A stretch of DNA of 64,000 bases from Ornithinicoccus sp045032955. GTDB lineage: Bacteria > Actinomycetota > Actinomycetes > Actinomycetales > Dermatophilaceae. Numbering within the stretch: position 1 is the stretch's first letter; each line of letters begins with the position of its first letter. The notes beneath the pieces were generated by a model. That model had not been told where the DNA came from and did not search any database. It worked only from the letters and a program-made list of their open reading frames with translations. A program made the position numbers and the translations under genes. The DNA lies in NCBI RefSeq assembly GCF_045032955.1, contig NZ_JBJFZU010000013.1, positions 1-64,000 of the forward strand. Direction: 5' to 3'. This document shows, in pieces, positions 1-10,528 of this stretch.

Positions 1-1
1 C

Positions 2-94
2 TACCACCGCCGCCGACGACAAGCCGCTCTTGGCCGGTTGACCCCCATCGAGTACGAGACCATCATGACGACACCAGCCGACCAGGCTGCGTGA
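2..94 (+). mobile_element. 3' end of an IS3-family transposase (OrfB), cut by the left edge
   Basis: Reading from base 2, the frame ends in a C-terminal tail containing ALGRLTPIEYE and stops at TGA 92-94. The pattern of a basic RRRR stretch, ALG, then a TPIEYE-like motif is the usual tail of IS3-family OrfB integrase-type transposases (DDE, rve domain). The catalytic part lies outside the window. The right inverted repeat of the element should follow within about 40 bases of the stop; the stretch around 100-130 (CTATCGGTGCAGCAGTCCC) is a plausible end, but the other end cannot be seen. Bases 130-274 carry no gene that I can support. Confidence 0.7.
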
Positions 95-274
95 CTAACC
101 ACTGTCACCTATCGGTGCAGCAGTCCCGGCTTCGCTCGGTAGTCTTGTAAACAGGCTGCCCAGGTTTCGAGGTCAAGCCCCGGTGGTGGCAACCAGAACC
201 TCGCCTGCTGAGGATTCGGTAGAACCCGCTGGGTCCGAATGATCGGCGCGAACGTACGGATGCTCAGCGAAGGG

Positions 275-1264
275 CTAGCTCCCGCGCTGCTGCTGCCGAG
301 TTGCTGCTCGAAAGCCGGCCTGGAACCGGGTGCGGCTGTCCAGCTGGTCGAAGAGGGTCTGCAGCTTGCGTTGGAGCGTGCGGGTGCTGACGCCGAGCTG
401 GCGGGCCACCGCCTCGTCCTGCATACCCGTGGCCAGCAGCGAGACCATGTCGTGCTCCAGGGTGTCAGGGCCGGTCGCCTCGGGAGTCGCCGTGGCGAGG
501 TCGAGGGGTGCGGCGGTGCGCCACAGGACCTCGAACAGGGCGATCAGGGCATCCAGCAGGGCACTGGAGTGCACGATCAGGGCGCTGTCGACGGTGACGG
601 AGCGGGAGGTCAGGGGGAGCAGGGCGAACTTGGCGTCGATCACCGTCAGCTTGGTCGGGATGTCGGCGATGCGGGCGATCTCTCCGTGGGCCGTCGCGCG
701 CTGCACGTTGGCGAGCATGCTCGGTGACTCGAAGGAGGTGGGGCAGTAGACGCACCTCACGGTGACGCCCCGGCGCATCGCGGCTTCCTGGGTCACGTTC
801 GGTCGGGCCGTGTCGATGGCGAACGGTGGCTTGACCAGGCCCAGCACCTGGTGCTGCGCCGCCTCGTGCAGCTGGTAGAACCGCTGGGCGATCGCGTCCC
901 CTCCGGTGATCACCTCCAGGAGCTCCTCGGGGCGTTCGGCGGTGGCGACGGCCGCCTCGGCCACCAGCACGCCGGCCGCGGCGCGGCTGGAGGCCACCTC
1001 GTCCTGACGGCGGGCAGCCAACGCATCGAGCGCCACTCCCGGGGGTGTCGCGGTGAGTCGCAGTGGCCGGCCGGGCAGCCTGCTGACCAGGCCCAGCTCT
1101 TCCAGGCTCGGCAGCATCCGGCGTAGCGACTCCCTGGACAGCTTCGCCCGCTCCGCCAGCGTGGCCAGCGTCGAGGGGCCGCTCCGCACCAGGGCGCGGT
1201 AGGTCACTTCCTCCGTCTCGGACACGCCGAGCCCACCGAGCAGGAAGTCCTTGTGCTCCGCCAC
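275..1264 (-). CDS. TrmB/LuxR-like helix-turn-helix regulator next to a secreted protease
   Basis: About 329 aa. The N-terminal part (residues 10-75) looks like a TrmB-type winged helix with a SETEEVTYRALVRSG-like start. A middle domain resembles the phospholipase-D-like sensor region of TrmB proteins. The C-terminus (about residues 270-320) is a LuxR-like HTH with DEAVARQLGVSTRTLQRKL. An ATG in frame at 1318 would add 18 residues. I prefer GTG at 1264 because an AGGGGG ribosome-binding site lies about 8 bases upstream of it, and because the longer version would run over a palindrome at 1301-1318. The gene is divergent from the S8 protease and probably controls it. The inducer cannot be read from the sequence. 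Confidence 0.75.
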   Translation of the reverse strand: MAEHKDFLLGGLGVSETEEVTYRALVRSGPSTLATLAERAKLSRESLRRMLPSLEELGLVSRLPGRPLRLTATPPGVALDALAARRQDEVASSRAAAGVLVAEAAVATAERPEELLEVITGGDAIAQRFYQLHEAAQHQVLGLVKPPFAIDTARPNVTQEAAMRRGVTVRCVYCPTSFESPSMLANVQRATAHGEIARIADIPTKLTVIDAKFALLPLTSRSVTVDSALIVHSSALLDALIALFEVLWRTAAPLDLATATPEATGPDTLEHDMVSLLATGMQDEAVARQLGVSTRTLQRKLQTLFDQLDSRTRFQAGFRAATRQQQRGS

Positions 1265-1300
1265 GCTGGGTACCCCCTGGTCGGATGGCGAGTTGTCGAC

Positions 1301-1318
1301 ATGGCGAGCGTACGCCAT
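1301..1318. promoter_or_regulatory. Palindrome in the regulator/protease divergent region
   Basis: ATGGCG and CGCCAT are perfect inverted arms of 6 bp around a 6-base spacer. A further direct copy of ATGGCG lies at 1285-1290. The palindrome sits 10 bp upstream of the protease -35 box and just upstream of the preferred regulator start, where an operator for a divergent regulator would be expected. Confidence 0.45.
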
Positions 1319-1327
1319 ACCAAAGCA

Positions 1328-1356
1328 TTGACATGCCCGTGGCGCCGGACTCGAAT
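1328..1356 (+). promoter_or_regulatory. Predicted sigma-70-type promoter of the S8 protease
   Basis: TTGACA at 1328-1333 and TCGAAT at 1351-1356 are separated by 17 bp. The -35 matches consensus and the -10 matches at four of six positions. The protease start codon follows about 30 bases later. Confidence 0.5.
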
Positions 1357-1387
1357 GAGCTATCCCTTAAACGACCGAGGAGCCTCA

Positions 1388-4300
1388 ATGCCACATCAGC
1401 CTGCCCACGCGGCGCGGCGACGCCTGCCCGGAGTGCGACGACTGGCCTACGGCGCTCTGGCGACGCCGCTGATCCTGTCTCCGCTCGCGACCGTGGCGCA
1501 GGAATCCGGCGGATCGACCCTCGCCGCGGCGACGGCGACCGACCTCATCCCAGCGTCCGGCGCAGCCGCAGGCGCATCGGGGGAGGCCGACACCGTCACC
1601 CTGCTCACGGGGGACAGGGTGCAGGTGACGACCGGACCGGACGGCCAGCAGCTGGCCAGCATCCTGCCCGGAGCCGACGGCACGGCGAGCGGGTTCTGGA
1701 CCCACCACGAGGGCGATGACCTGTATGTCGTCCCCAACGGCCTGATGCCGCTGATCCCGGAGCGACTCGACCCCGCACTGTTCAACGTCAGTGACCTGGT
1801 CGAGGCCGGATACACCGACGCCCGGATGGACTCGGTGCCGCTCATCCTCACCTACGAGGAGGGGGCGTCGGTGCCGGCGGCCGCCCGGGCCGTCGACGCG
1901 GACGCCCACGAGCTGGAGAGCCTCAACGGTCTGGGTGTCACGGTGGACACGGACAAGGGCACCGCGGACCTGGCGACGGCACTCGAGCAGCTGGCCCGGG
2001 GCAATGACAGCGGCCAGAGCCCGCTGACAGGGCTCGACAAGATCTGGTTGGACTACCCCATCGAGTCGATGCTGGAGCACAGCGTCCCCCAGATCGGTGC
2101 GCCGGTGGCGTGGGAGCAGGGGTATGACGGCAGCGGGGTCACCGTCGCGGTGCTCGACACCGGCATCGACGAGCAGCACCCGGACCTGGCCGGCCAGGTG
2201 GTCGCCAGCGAGAACTTCACCGACGCGGACACCACGAACGACAACTGGGGTCACGGGACGCACGTCGCCGCCACCGTCGCAGGGACCGGGGCGGCATCAG
2301 ACGGACGGTCCGTCGGCGTCGCCCCCGGAGCCAGCCTCCTCAACGGCAAGGTGCTGGACGACTTCGGCAACGGCACCACCAGCGGTCTGATCGAGGGCAT
2401 GGAGTGGGCGGCCGAGCAGGGCGCCGACGTCGTGAACATGAGCCTCGGGGTCAGGGGCCTCTACACCGACGGGACCGACCCCGCGAGCATGGCCGTCAAC
2501 GCCCTCGTCGAGGAGCACGGCACGCTGTTCGTGATCGCGGCCGGCAACGACGGTCCCGGGGAGGGCACCGTCACCTCACCCGGCACCGCAGACCTGGCCT
2601 TGACCGTCGGGGCGGTGGACCGGAACGAGGACATCGCCTACTTCTCCAGCCGCGGGCCTCGATTCGGCGACAACGCGGTCAAGCCGGAGATCACGGGCCC
2701 CGGTGTCGACATCGTGGCCGCCAGGGCCACCGGGACGTCGGCCGGGTTCCCGATCGACGAGCACTACACCGCGATGTCCGGGACGTCCATGGCGGCGCCG
2801 CACGTGGCGGGGGCGGCTGCCCTGCTGGCGCAGGCACGGCCGGAGCTCACCGGTATGGAGCTCAGGGCGATGCTCGTCGGCACTGCGGTGCCCAACGAGG
2901 ACCTCAGGGTGCTGGACCAGGGCGCCGGCCGGGTCGACGTGCCCAGCGCGCTGGACGGTGAGGCCGTCGCCGACCCGGTCGCCCTGCACCTGGGGAGCTA
3001 CGACTTCCCGCACGAGCAGGTGCAGGTGGAGGAGACAGTGACCTACCGCAACCTGGGGGAGGAGCCCTTGACCCTGGACCTGGTGGCCAGCGCACGCAAC
3101 GTCGAGGGGGAGCCGGCTCACGAGGACGCTGTCGCCGTCAACCCGACGAGCCTGACGGTGCCGGCGGGAGAGAGCGCGACCGCGACGGTCACCCTCGACA
3201 CCACCGCCCCCGGCACGGGCCAGTTCAGCGGCGCTGTGGTCGCGACCTCGGGGTCGGGGGAGACCCTGTCCACCCCGCTCAGCTACTACAAGGAGCCCGA
3301 GCGCTATGACGTCGTGGTCGAGGGCATCGCCCGTGACGGCCGTCCGGCGCAGGGCAGCTTCAGGGTGCTCGACGTGGAGGACGGGAGCGTGTCGGCCACC
3401 CGCAACTGGGGCACGGGGGACACCTCGTGCTCGACCGACTCCTGGGCGGTGAGCAACTGCATCCGGCTGGAGCCGGGCACCTACTCGATCTCCGGTGTCG
3501 TGAACACCATGCCCGAGGACCAGTCCTCCACGACACCGCCGGCCTACGACGAGTACGTCCTCAACACCTCGCTCGTGGTGGACCCGGAGATCTCGATCGA
3601 CGGTCCCTCCACGCTCACCCTGGACGCCAGGGACGCGGTGGAGGTCCAGATCGAGACCCCCGAGCACGAGACGCGGCCCGCGACCGGCTCCGCGCTGCAC
3701 GTCAGCCTGGACCGGGTCACCGAGGACGGGGTGGCGACCACGCACGGGCAGTTCATCCCCCCGCGGACCATGATCGAGTCACGCCTGTACATGCAGCCGA
3801 CCGAGGACGTGCAGCTGGGCGAGCTGTCGGCATACACCCAGTGGACGCTGGAGGCCCCGGACGTCACCCTCGACGTTGACGGCAACGAGTCGCTGTCCCT
3901 GGACCCCTACTACTACGACCCCTACTACTTCAGTGACCACAGCTGGCAGTTCCCGCGACTCGAGGGAGAGCACTCGCTGCCGGTCATCGACGTGGGGACG
4001 GCGACGCCGGAGGAGGTGGCCGGAGCCGACCTGACCGGTGCCCTCGCGCTCGTCCGCAGCTCCGATGCCCTCTCCGCGGGTGAGCAGTCCACCAACGCGG
4101 CCGCGGCGGGAGCGGCGATGGTCGCGGTCTACCACGACACCGCAGGCTCGGACCCCGACCCTGGTCCTGCCGGCATGCTGCTGGAGGTGCCCACGGTGCG
4201 GCTCTCGAACACCGAGGGGACCGGTCTGCTGGAGCTGCTGGGTCAGGGACCGGTCACGGTTCTTGCCACCGGCGAGCCCGCCAGCCCGTACCGGTACAAC

Positions 4301-6286
4301 CTGCGGCTGACCGAGGAAGGCGCCATCCCGGCAGACCTGGAGTATGTGCTCGACACCGATGAGCTCGCCGCGGTGACCAACGGGTTCCACAGCCAGCTGA
4401 GCACCGAGGTGACCCTGACCGAGGCATGGTATGCCCAGCGGGTGGGGGAGAACTTCGCCATCAGCTTCCCGACACCGACGGTGGGCGGGCCGCGCGAGCG
4501 GGTGGACTACTACGTGGCCGACCCCGAGGTGGAGTACATCCAAGGGATCACCACCCCCGAGGACCAGTACAACTACCTGTGGCCGAGCGACCCGCGGGCG
4601 CAGATCACCCTGAGCAACCAGCCGCAGGCCTTCACCCCCGGGGAGCGTGTCGAGCGGTCCTGGTTGGAGGGACCGTTGCGGCCCGGCCTGTGGCCGGAGC
4701 GCTCGATGGTGCGGACCGAGGACTTCCTGGACATCCGCCTGGCTGCCTTCGTCGACGGCGAGGGAAACACCTCCGAGGGGTCGGCCTCGTACTTCGACGA
4801 CGGGTTCGACGTCGCGATGAGGCTGCTGGCAGACGGTGAGCTGCTGATCGAGAGCGACTACGCCAACGGTCGCCTGGACCTGCCGCCCGACGCGGAGGAG
4901 TACCGCCTCGAGTACGAGGTCGACAACCACGCCCCGTGGGCCGAGCTGTCGACGCACACCATCTCGGCCTGGACCTACGAGTCGTCCCGTCCGGCGGACG
5001 GCCAGACGCGGATCGAGCCGCTGCTGACCGTCGACTACGACCTCGACGTCGACCTGCAGAACAGGCTGCGTCCGGCCTCGCCGACCGGGGAGCCGGCCAC
5101 CGTCGAGTTCACGGTGGGGCACCAGAACGGTGCGTCGCAGTCCCCGATCCTGTCGGACGCCACGTTGGACATCTCTTACGACGGCGGGACGAGCTGGAGC
5201 CCGATCGAGAACCTGCGCGAGCTCGAGAACGGACGGTTCGCGGGCGATCTGCCCGAGGACGTCCCGGAGTCGAACGACGGCACGCTGTCGCTTCGGATGA
5301 GCGCCCAGGACTCCGCCGGCAGCACCGTGGAGCAGGAGGTGCACCGCGCCGTCGGGCTGCCCGAGCCGGTCGAGCCCGCGCCGGTGGAGGTCGACCGGAT
5401 CGCCGGTAAGAACCGCTACGCCACCGCGGCGGCGACCGCCCTCGAGTTCGGGGACGTCGACACGGTCTACCTGGCCAGTGGGCAGCAGTTCCCGGACGCC
5501 CTGAGCGGCGTTGCCCCCGCGGTCCGGGACGGTGCTCCGGTCCTCCTCACCAGGGCGGGGCAGCTGCCTGGCCCCACCGCGACGGCCTTGGCGGAGCTGT
5601 CCCCGACGACCGTCGTCGTCCTCGGTGGGACGCAGGCGATCAGCGACACCGTCCTGGACCAGGTCGACTCGTTGACCGGGGCGCAGGTCTCGCGCGTCTC
5701 TGGGAAGGACCGCTACGGCACAGCTGCAGAGCTGGCGCACGAACTGTTCGTCGCCGACGACGTCGACACGGTCTACGTCGCCTCCGGCCGCGAGTTCGCG
5801 GACTCCCTGTCCGCGGGTCCGCTCGCCGGCCAGGGCGCCGACCCGATCCTCCTCACCAGGCCCGATGGCCTGCCGACGGCCACGGTGCAGGCGCTGACGG
5901 CACTGGCTCCGGAGCGGATCGTGCTGCTGGGCGGGGACGTGGCGATCGACGACTCGGTGTTCGACGAGCTGAAGAGCTACGCCGGCACCGTGGAGCGGTT
6001 GGCCGGTAAGGACCGGTACAAGACCGCAGGGGCGGTCGCCGAACAGCTGACGCCTACCGGCCGCGAGTTCGTGGCCTCCGGGCAGGAGTATGCGGACGCC
6101 CTCTCCGGCGGCGCCCTGGCCGGCCTGCACGGGAGCCCGATGCTGTTGACCAGGGCGGAGAACCTGCCTACGGTGACCGGCCTCGCGCTGACCGAGCGCG
6201 ATCCCTCGCAGGTGACCCTGCTCGGTGGCGAGCTGCGGATCCCCGAAGAGGTGCGCCGAGCGATCGAGGAGCTGTTCCAGCCCTGA
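1388..6286 (+). CDS. Secreted S8 (subtilisin-like) protease with three cell-wall-binding repeats
   Basis: 1632 aa. The start is ATG 1388, preceded by a GAGGAG ribosome-binding site; the open frame extends upstream to 1253 but that part looks non-coding. A basic stretch followed by a hydrophobic segment (about residues 15-40) is a signal peptide. The S8 triad is clear: Asp257 in VLDTGID, His289 in GHGTHVA and Ser467 in GTSMAAPHVAG. A PA-like insert follows at about 860-960, then long beta-rich regions. The last 300 residues hold three PF04122-type wall-binding repeats starting with IAGKNRY, VSGKDRY and LAGKDRY. The protein is expected to be exported, attached non-covalently to the wall and degrade extracellular protein. 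A strong hairpin follows the stop. Confidence 0.93.
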   Translation: MPHQPAHAARRRLPGVRRLAYGALATPLILSPLATVAQESGGSTLAAATATDLIPASGAAAGASGEADTVTLLTGDRVQVTTGPDGQQLASILPGADGTASGFWTHHEGDDLYVVPNGLMPLIPERLDPALFNVSDLVEAGYTDARMDSVPLILTYEEGASVPAAARAVDADAHELESLNGLGVTVDTDKGTADLATALEQLARGNDSGQSPLTGLDKIWLDYPIESMLEHSVPQIGAPVAWEQGYDGSGVTVAVLDTGIDEQHPDLAGQVVASENFTDADTTNDNWGHGTHVAATVAGTGAASDGRSVGVAPGASLLNGKVLDDFGNGTTSGLIEGMEWAAEQGADVVNMSLGVRGLYTDGTDPASMAVNALVEEHGTLFVIAAGNDGPGEGTVTSPGTADLALTVGAVDRNEDIAYFSSRGPRFGDNAVKPEITGPGVDIVAARATGTSAGFPIDEHYTAMSGTSMAAPHVAGAAALLAQARPELTGMELRAMLVGTAVPNEDLRVLDQGAGRVDVPSALDGEAVADPVALHLGSYDFPHEQVQVEETVTYRNLGEEPLTLDLVASARNVEGEPAHEDAVAVNPTSLTVPAGESATATVTLDTTAPGTGQFSGAVVATSGSGETLSTPLSYYKEPERYDVVVEGIARDGRPAQGSFRVLDVEDGSVSATRNWGTGDTSCSTDSWAVSNCIRLEPGTYSISGVVNTMPEDQSSTTPPAYDEYVLNTSLVVDPEISIDGPSTLTLDARDAVEVQIETPEHETRPATGSALHVSLDRVTEDGVATTHGQFIPPRTMIESRLYMQPTEDVQLGELSAYTQWTLEAPDVTLDVDGNESLSLDPYYYDPYYFSDHSWQFPRLEGEHSLPVIDVGTATPEEVAGADLTGALALVRSSDALSAGEQSTNAAAAGAAMVAVYHDTAGSDPDPGPAGMLLEVPTVRLSNTEGTGLLELLGQGPVTVLATGEPASPYRYNLRLTEEGAIPADLEYVLDTDELAAVTNGFHSQLSTEVTLTEAWYAQRVGENFAISFPTPTVGGPRERVDYYVADPEVEYIQGITTPEDQYNYLWPSDPRAQITLSNQPQAFTPGERVERSWLEGPLRPGLWPERSMVRTEDFLDIRLAAFVDGEGNTSEGSASYFDDGFDVAMRLLADGELLIESDYANGRLDLPPDAEEYRLEYEVDNHAPWAELSTHTISAWTYESSRPADGQTRIEPLLTVDYDLDVDLQNRLRPASPTGEPATVEFTVGHQNGASQSPILSDATLDISYDGGTSWSPIENLRELENGRFAGDLPEDVPESNDGTLSLRMSAQDSAGSTVEQEVHRAVGLPEPVEPAPVEVDRIAGKNRYATAAATALEFGDVDTVYLASGQQFPDALSGVAPAVRDGAPVLLTRAGQLPGPTATALAELSPTTVVVLGGTQAISDTVLDQVDSLTGAQVSRVSGKDRYGTAAELAHELFVADDVDTVYVASGREFADSLSAGPLAGQGADPILLTRPDGLPTATVQALTALAPERIVLLGGDVAIDDSVFDELKSYAGTVERLAGKDRYKTAGAVAEQLTPTGREFVASGQEYADALSGGALAGLHGSPMLLTRAENLPTVTGLALTERDPSQVTLLGGELRIPEEVRRAIEELFQP

Positions 6287-6293
6287 TCGCCGT

Positions 6294-6344
6294 CCGATGA
6301 GCAGGGGCGCCGGTGGTTCATCCACCGGCGCCCCTGCTCATCGG
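6294..6344. terminator. Strong hairpin after the S8 protease
   Basis: Perfect 23-bp inverted arms (6294-6316 and 6322-6344) around the 5-base loop TTCAT. It begins 7 bases after the protease stop. No U-tract follows, which is usual in actinobacterial terminators. Confidence 0.85.
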
Positions 6345-6448
6345 TGGGATGCCTCCGCCCGCAGTGGCACCCCACGGGACGTCAAGACCTGCCAGACTGG
6401 CGGCGTAGTCACCGTGGTCGTGCTGGTCTGTCCCCGTGGAGGCCCTGT

Positions 6449-6856
6449 ATGTGCGATGCCGATCGTGAAGCAGATGAACCGCATGAGGACGACGTGCCCT
6501 TCTTCCGTGAGGTGGTGGGCGGTGCCGCTATCGATCTCGGCGCCTACACCTTCACCGCCCACGAGGACCAACGGATCGTTGCCGGTCCCTGTCCGCGGTG
6601 CGGTGGCCCGTCCCTGCGCAACAGCCGCTCGGCAAAGGGCATCGTCCAGCTGCCAGACCTGGCCGCCGGTGGCGACGTCTCGGACCTGACCGTCCCCGGG
6701 TGGGACAGGCTGTTCGGGCGGTCTGCCAGGACGGTGCCAGTGAAGGTGGAGGTGGACCCGGACGTGCCGTTCGAGTGCAGGTGCGGCCGCTCGCACAGTG
6801 GCAGTGACACCTCGGGGTGCGGTGCCAGCTGGGTCATCCGGTGGCGCAGTCCATGA
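6449..6856 (+). CDS. Small hypothetical protein with cysteine pairs (zinc-ribbon-like)
   Basis: 135 aa from ATG 6449, which has a GTGGAGG ribosome-binding site; the frame is open back to 6344. Cysteines occur as CPRCGG near residue 49, CRCG near residue 112 and GCG near residue 124, suggesting a metal-binding ribbon. I do not recognise a family. The stop overlaps the start of the next gene by ATGA, so the two are probably co-translated. Confidence 0.6.
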   Translation: MCDADREADEPHEDDVPFFREVVGGAAIDLGAYTFTAHEDQRIVAGPCPRCGGPSLRNSRSAKGIVQLPDLAAGGDVSDLTVPGWDRLFGRSARTVPVKVEVDPDVPFECRCGRSHSGSDTSGCGASWVIRWRSP

Positions 6857-7455
6857 GGGACCGTTCCGACGAGCAAGGCCCGGAGGTGACGCTCGATGAC
6901 CTGGACACGGAACAGAAGCTGCAGTCCCACAGGGTCACCGTCCTGAAGAGCGCGCGGCAGCTGGCGAAGAGCTGGCTGGGGATCTCGTCGACGTTGACCG
7001 CCCTCGTCGCGGTCGTCGCGATCCTCAAGGGTCCGGAGAGTATCGCCGACGTCTCCCAGGTCGGGCGCTGGGGCATCGCTGTCGTCGTCACCGTCGCCTA
7101 TCTGCTCCTTGCCGCCGGGACCTACCTGCTCTACCGGGCGGCCTACGGAGATGCCGGCGAAGCGACGACGATTCAGACGGGCTCGATCGCCGGCCTCCAC
7201 GGTCGCTATCTCGCGGCGCTGGAGGAGCAGTCCGTCGTGGTCCGTCGGCATCTTGTTCGGGGACTTCGTCTGGTCAGCGCAGGGGCGTTGCTGGTCCTTC
7301 TCGCGACCCTGACACTGTGGTTCCCCGCGGCGACGACACCGAGCGAGGAGAAGGCCACCTGCGTCGACGTCGGCTCCGAGAGGGCCGTCCGTCTCATCGG
7401 CGACAGCATCGAGGTGGACTCTGTGAGCGAGGGCGTGACCATCGCGCCGTGCTAG
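6853..7455 (+). CDS. Hypothetical membrane protein, partner of the cysteine-motif protein
   Basis: 200 aa from ATG 6853, chosen because it overlaps the upstream stop as ATGA; an alternative start is 6817. The N-terminal 35 residues are polar, with EQKLQ- and K-rich text. Hydrophobic segments lie at about 42-58, 72-95 and 142-160, then a short C-terminal region with two cysteines. This suggests three membrane segments and an exported tail. No family recognised. Confidence 0.6.
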   Translation: MRDRSDEQGPEVTLDDLDTEQKLQSHRVTVLKSARQLAKSWLGISSTLTALVAVVAILKGPESIADVSQVGRWGIAVVVTVAYLLLAAGTYLLYRAAYGDAGEATTIQTGSIAGLHGRYLAALEEQSVVVRRHLVRGLRLVSAGALLVLLATLTLWFPAATTPSEEKATCVDVGSERAVRLIGDSIEVDSVSEGVTIAPC

Positions 7456-7505
7456 CGCCTCACAGCGAGACCGCCACCTGCGCGACAAGCGTCAGACATC
7501 TCCGG

Positions 7506-8309
7506 CTAGTAGGGGCACGTCATCTCGACAGGGTTGCTCGTCACCTGACGCCCTGCATGAAGACGCCCATCGTTGGCCACGAAGATCCGGCGGCCCCCGG
7601 GTTGGCAGATGTTCCCTGTCTCGAGCCCGACAAACTGGCCGTTCTCGTCAGAGGTCGCGGTGAAGTACAGGTCTGGGGTCGTCAGCGTCCCATCACCGAC
7701 TGCGAGATATACGCGGGACCTCGGGAGGAAGCCGGAGCCACGCACAGTGAACCCACCACCGGATGCGTGCTCCACCTCGATGAAGAGCTGCGGTGGAGGC
7801 GGAGGTGGGTCGACCGGGGGCGGATCCACCGGTGGCTGGGATGCGGCCACCATGCGCACGCGGAAGCTCGTGGACACTTTCCGTAGGCCCGCGCCTTCTA
7901 TCCCTACTCGGCGTACTGCCAGATCGAACTCACCCGCTGAGTGCAGCGGGGTGGACACCTCGACTCCTGAGGCGCCGTAGTTCTCGCCTCGCCATATCTC
8001 CACCAGGCTGTCGGGCTTGAAGATATGGATGCGTGTCGAGAGAACCAGGCCACTGCCTGACTGAATGCGAACCGTTGGTGCGAATGGTTCACGACCCACA
8101 CGTGCCCCAATCACTTCGGCCTGTAGTCCTATAGGCGGTCGGGCGTCGGTAACTCGGCGGAGCATGGCGCGCAATGATGTCCGCTCGTTTCCGTTGCTGA
8201 TCGGCGCTAGAAGTTTGCCGACCAAGGCCAAGCGCGTACTCTCCGCCCAAGGGGCGCCCGCCCCTGCGTCGGCCGGGTCGCCTTCAGGCAGGCCGAACAA
8301 CAAACCCAA
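7506..8309 (-). CDS. Hypothetical proline-linker protein
   Basis: 267 aa from a TTG start; a stop codon lies five codons upstream in frame. Residues 1-155 are an unrecognised domain. A P-V-D-P-P/polyproline linker (about 160-175) leads to a C-terminal beta-rich domain (FTVRGSGFLPRS) resembling IPT/TIG- or filamin-like repeats of surface proteins. No signal peptide is visible. Codon use is less GC-biased than in neighbours. The 5' end is uncertain: another frame upstream encodes a continuation of similar character (see findings), so a frameshift is possible. Confidence 0.5.
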   Translation of the reverse strand: MGLLFGLPEGDPADAGAGAPWAESTRLALVGKLLAPISNGNERTSLRAMLRRVTDARPPIGLQAEVIGARVGREPFAPTVRIQSGSGLVLSTRIHIFKPDSLVEIWRGENYGASGVEVSTPLHSAGEFDLAVRRVGIEGAGLRKVSTSFRVRMVAASQPPVDPPPVDPPPPPPQLFIEVEHASGGGFTVRGSGFLPRSRVYLAVGDGTLTTPDLYFTATSDENGQFVGLETGNICQPGGRRIFVANDGRLHAGRQVTSNPVEMTCPY

Positions 8310-8422
8310 GTCGCGTAACGATTACATTGAGACCTCTCTCCTGGGGTTCCATCACGTGCGTCGTCAGATGTGCCTCTGGCATCAGGGGTGGCTTCGAGGC
8401 GTGCATCGAGAGCATCCAGGTC

Positions 8423-8881
8423 TCACTCGCTGGTGCCGACCACCGCTTCGCCGGTGGATATCGGCAACCACGAGGCGGCGGCGTTCAGGCGCCGCGTCTG
8501 AGCAGGGCTTCCGGTGCAGAGCCACAGGGTGAAGCTTTCACCCACGACGGCTCCGCCCTCGATGCTTGTGACGTTTCTGGTGAGCACCAGGTCGCCCGCA
8601 TTTCCGGCCTTTGGCAGTTCCGACTTCTGCCCTTGGCTGACAACTTTCAAGTTCAGGGAAGCGCCGTTGATCTTCACCCCACCCGTGTAGTCGTGAGCGA
8701 AGTTGACCGTTAGGCCGTCGTTGGTGTCGTGCACCAAGGCGCGGCGAAACTGCCCACCGTGCGTACCTCGCCGTTCTGTCGAACTCAGGATCAGGTCGGA
8801 ACCGGCTATGTTGAGAACTTGGCCGTCGATGGTTACCCAGGATTCGGTGGGATCGTCATCTAGTCGGACGTCAGTAGCCAC
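8423..8881 (-). CDS. Hypothetical protein upstream of the proline-linker protein
   Basis: About 152 aa from GTG 8881, which has a GAAGGG ribosome-binding site; the frame is open to 9004 but those residues look non-coding. The sequence reads as a beta-rich soluble domain with no recognised motif. It lies 113 bp upstream of the next gene on the same strand. Codon choice is relatively AT-tolerant, so the two genes may have been acquired together. No function is offered. Confidence 0.45.
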   Translation of the reverse strand: MATDVRLDDDPTESWVTIDGQVLNIAGSDLILSSTERRGTHGGQFRRALVHDTNDGLTVNFAHDYTGGVKINGASLNLKVVSQGQKSELPKAGNAGDLVLTRNVTSIEGGAVVGESFTLWLCTGSPAQTRRLNAAASWLPISTGEAVVGTSE

Positions 8882-9166
8882 AAGGAAGCCCTTCGCTAAT
8901 GTTGCGGAGTCAGGGTGAGAAACACGAGTGGTGTGCCTGACTGGCTGCCGCAACCAGTAGACCCGCCGATTGCAGCCGCGTGGGCTGGGCCAGGAACGGG
9001 ACACGAAGAGCTGATTTCAAGGTAGTGGACGACCACCGGTTTGTCACGGGCCAGGTCAGAACGACGCACTGCCGCAGCTCGACCCCGGGGGGTCGCTGGA
9101 GGAGGTCCCTGCGATGCGGTCCCTAAGACCCTGTTCACGGACCCCTCGTAGGAGGAGACTCCGGCG

Positions 9167-10525
<1,359 letters not shown>

Positions 10526-10528
10526 CGC

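Noticed and set aside
3779..6325. 848-codon open frame on the minus strand opposite the protease
   Set aside because: It is arginine- and glycine-rich text with no domain and mirrors a well-supported protease; such antisense frames are common at this GC content.
8896..9138. 80-codon minus-strand frame upstream of the hypothetical genes
   Set aside because: It has no ribosome-binding site or motif and overlaps the putative start region of the next gene.
8882..9166. Possible leader RNA upstream of the PLP decarboxylase
   Set aside because: There are G-rich repeats but no T-box or known riboswitch core that I can identify.
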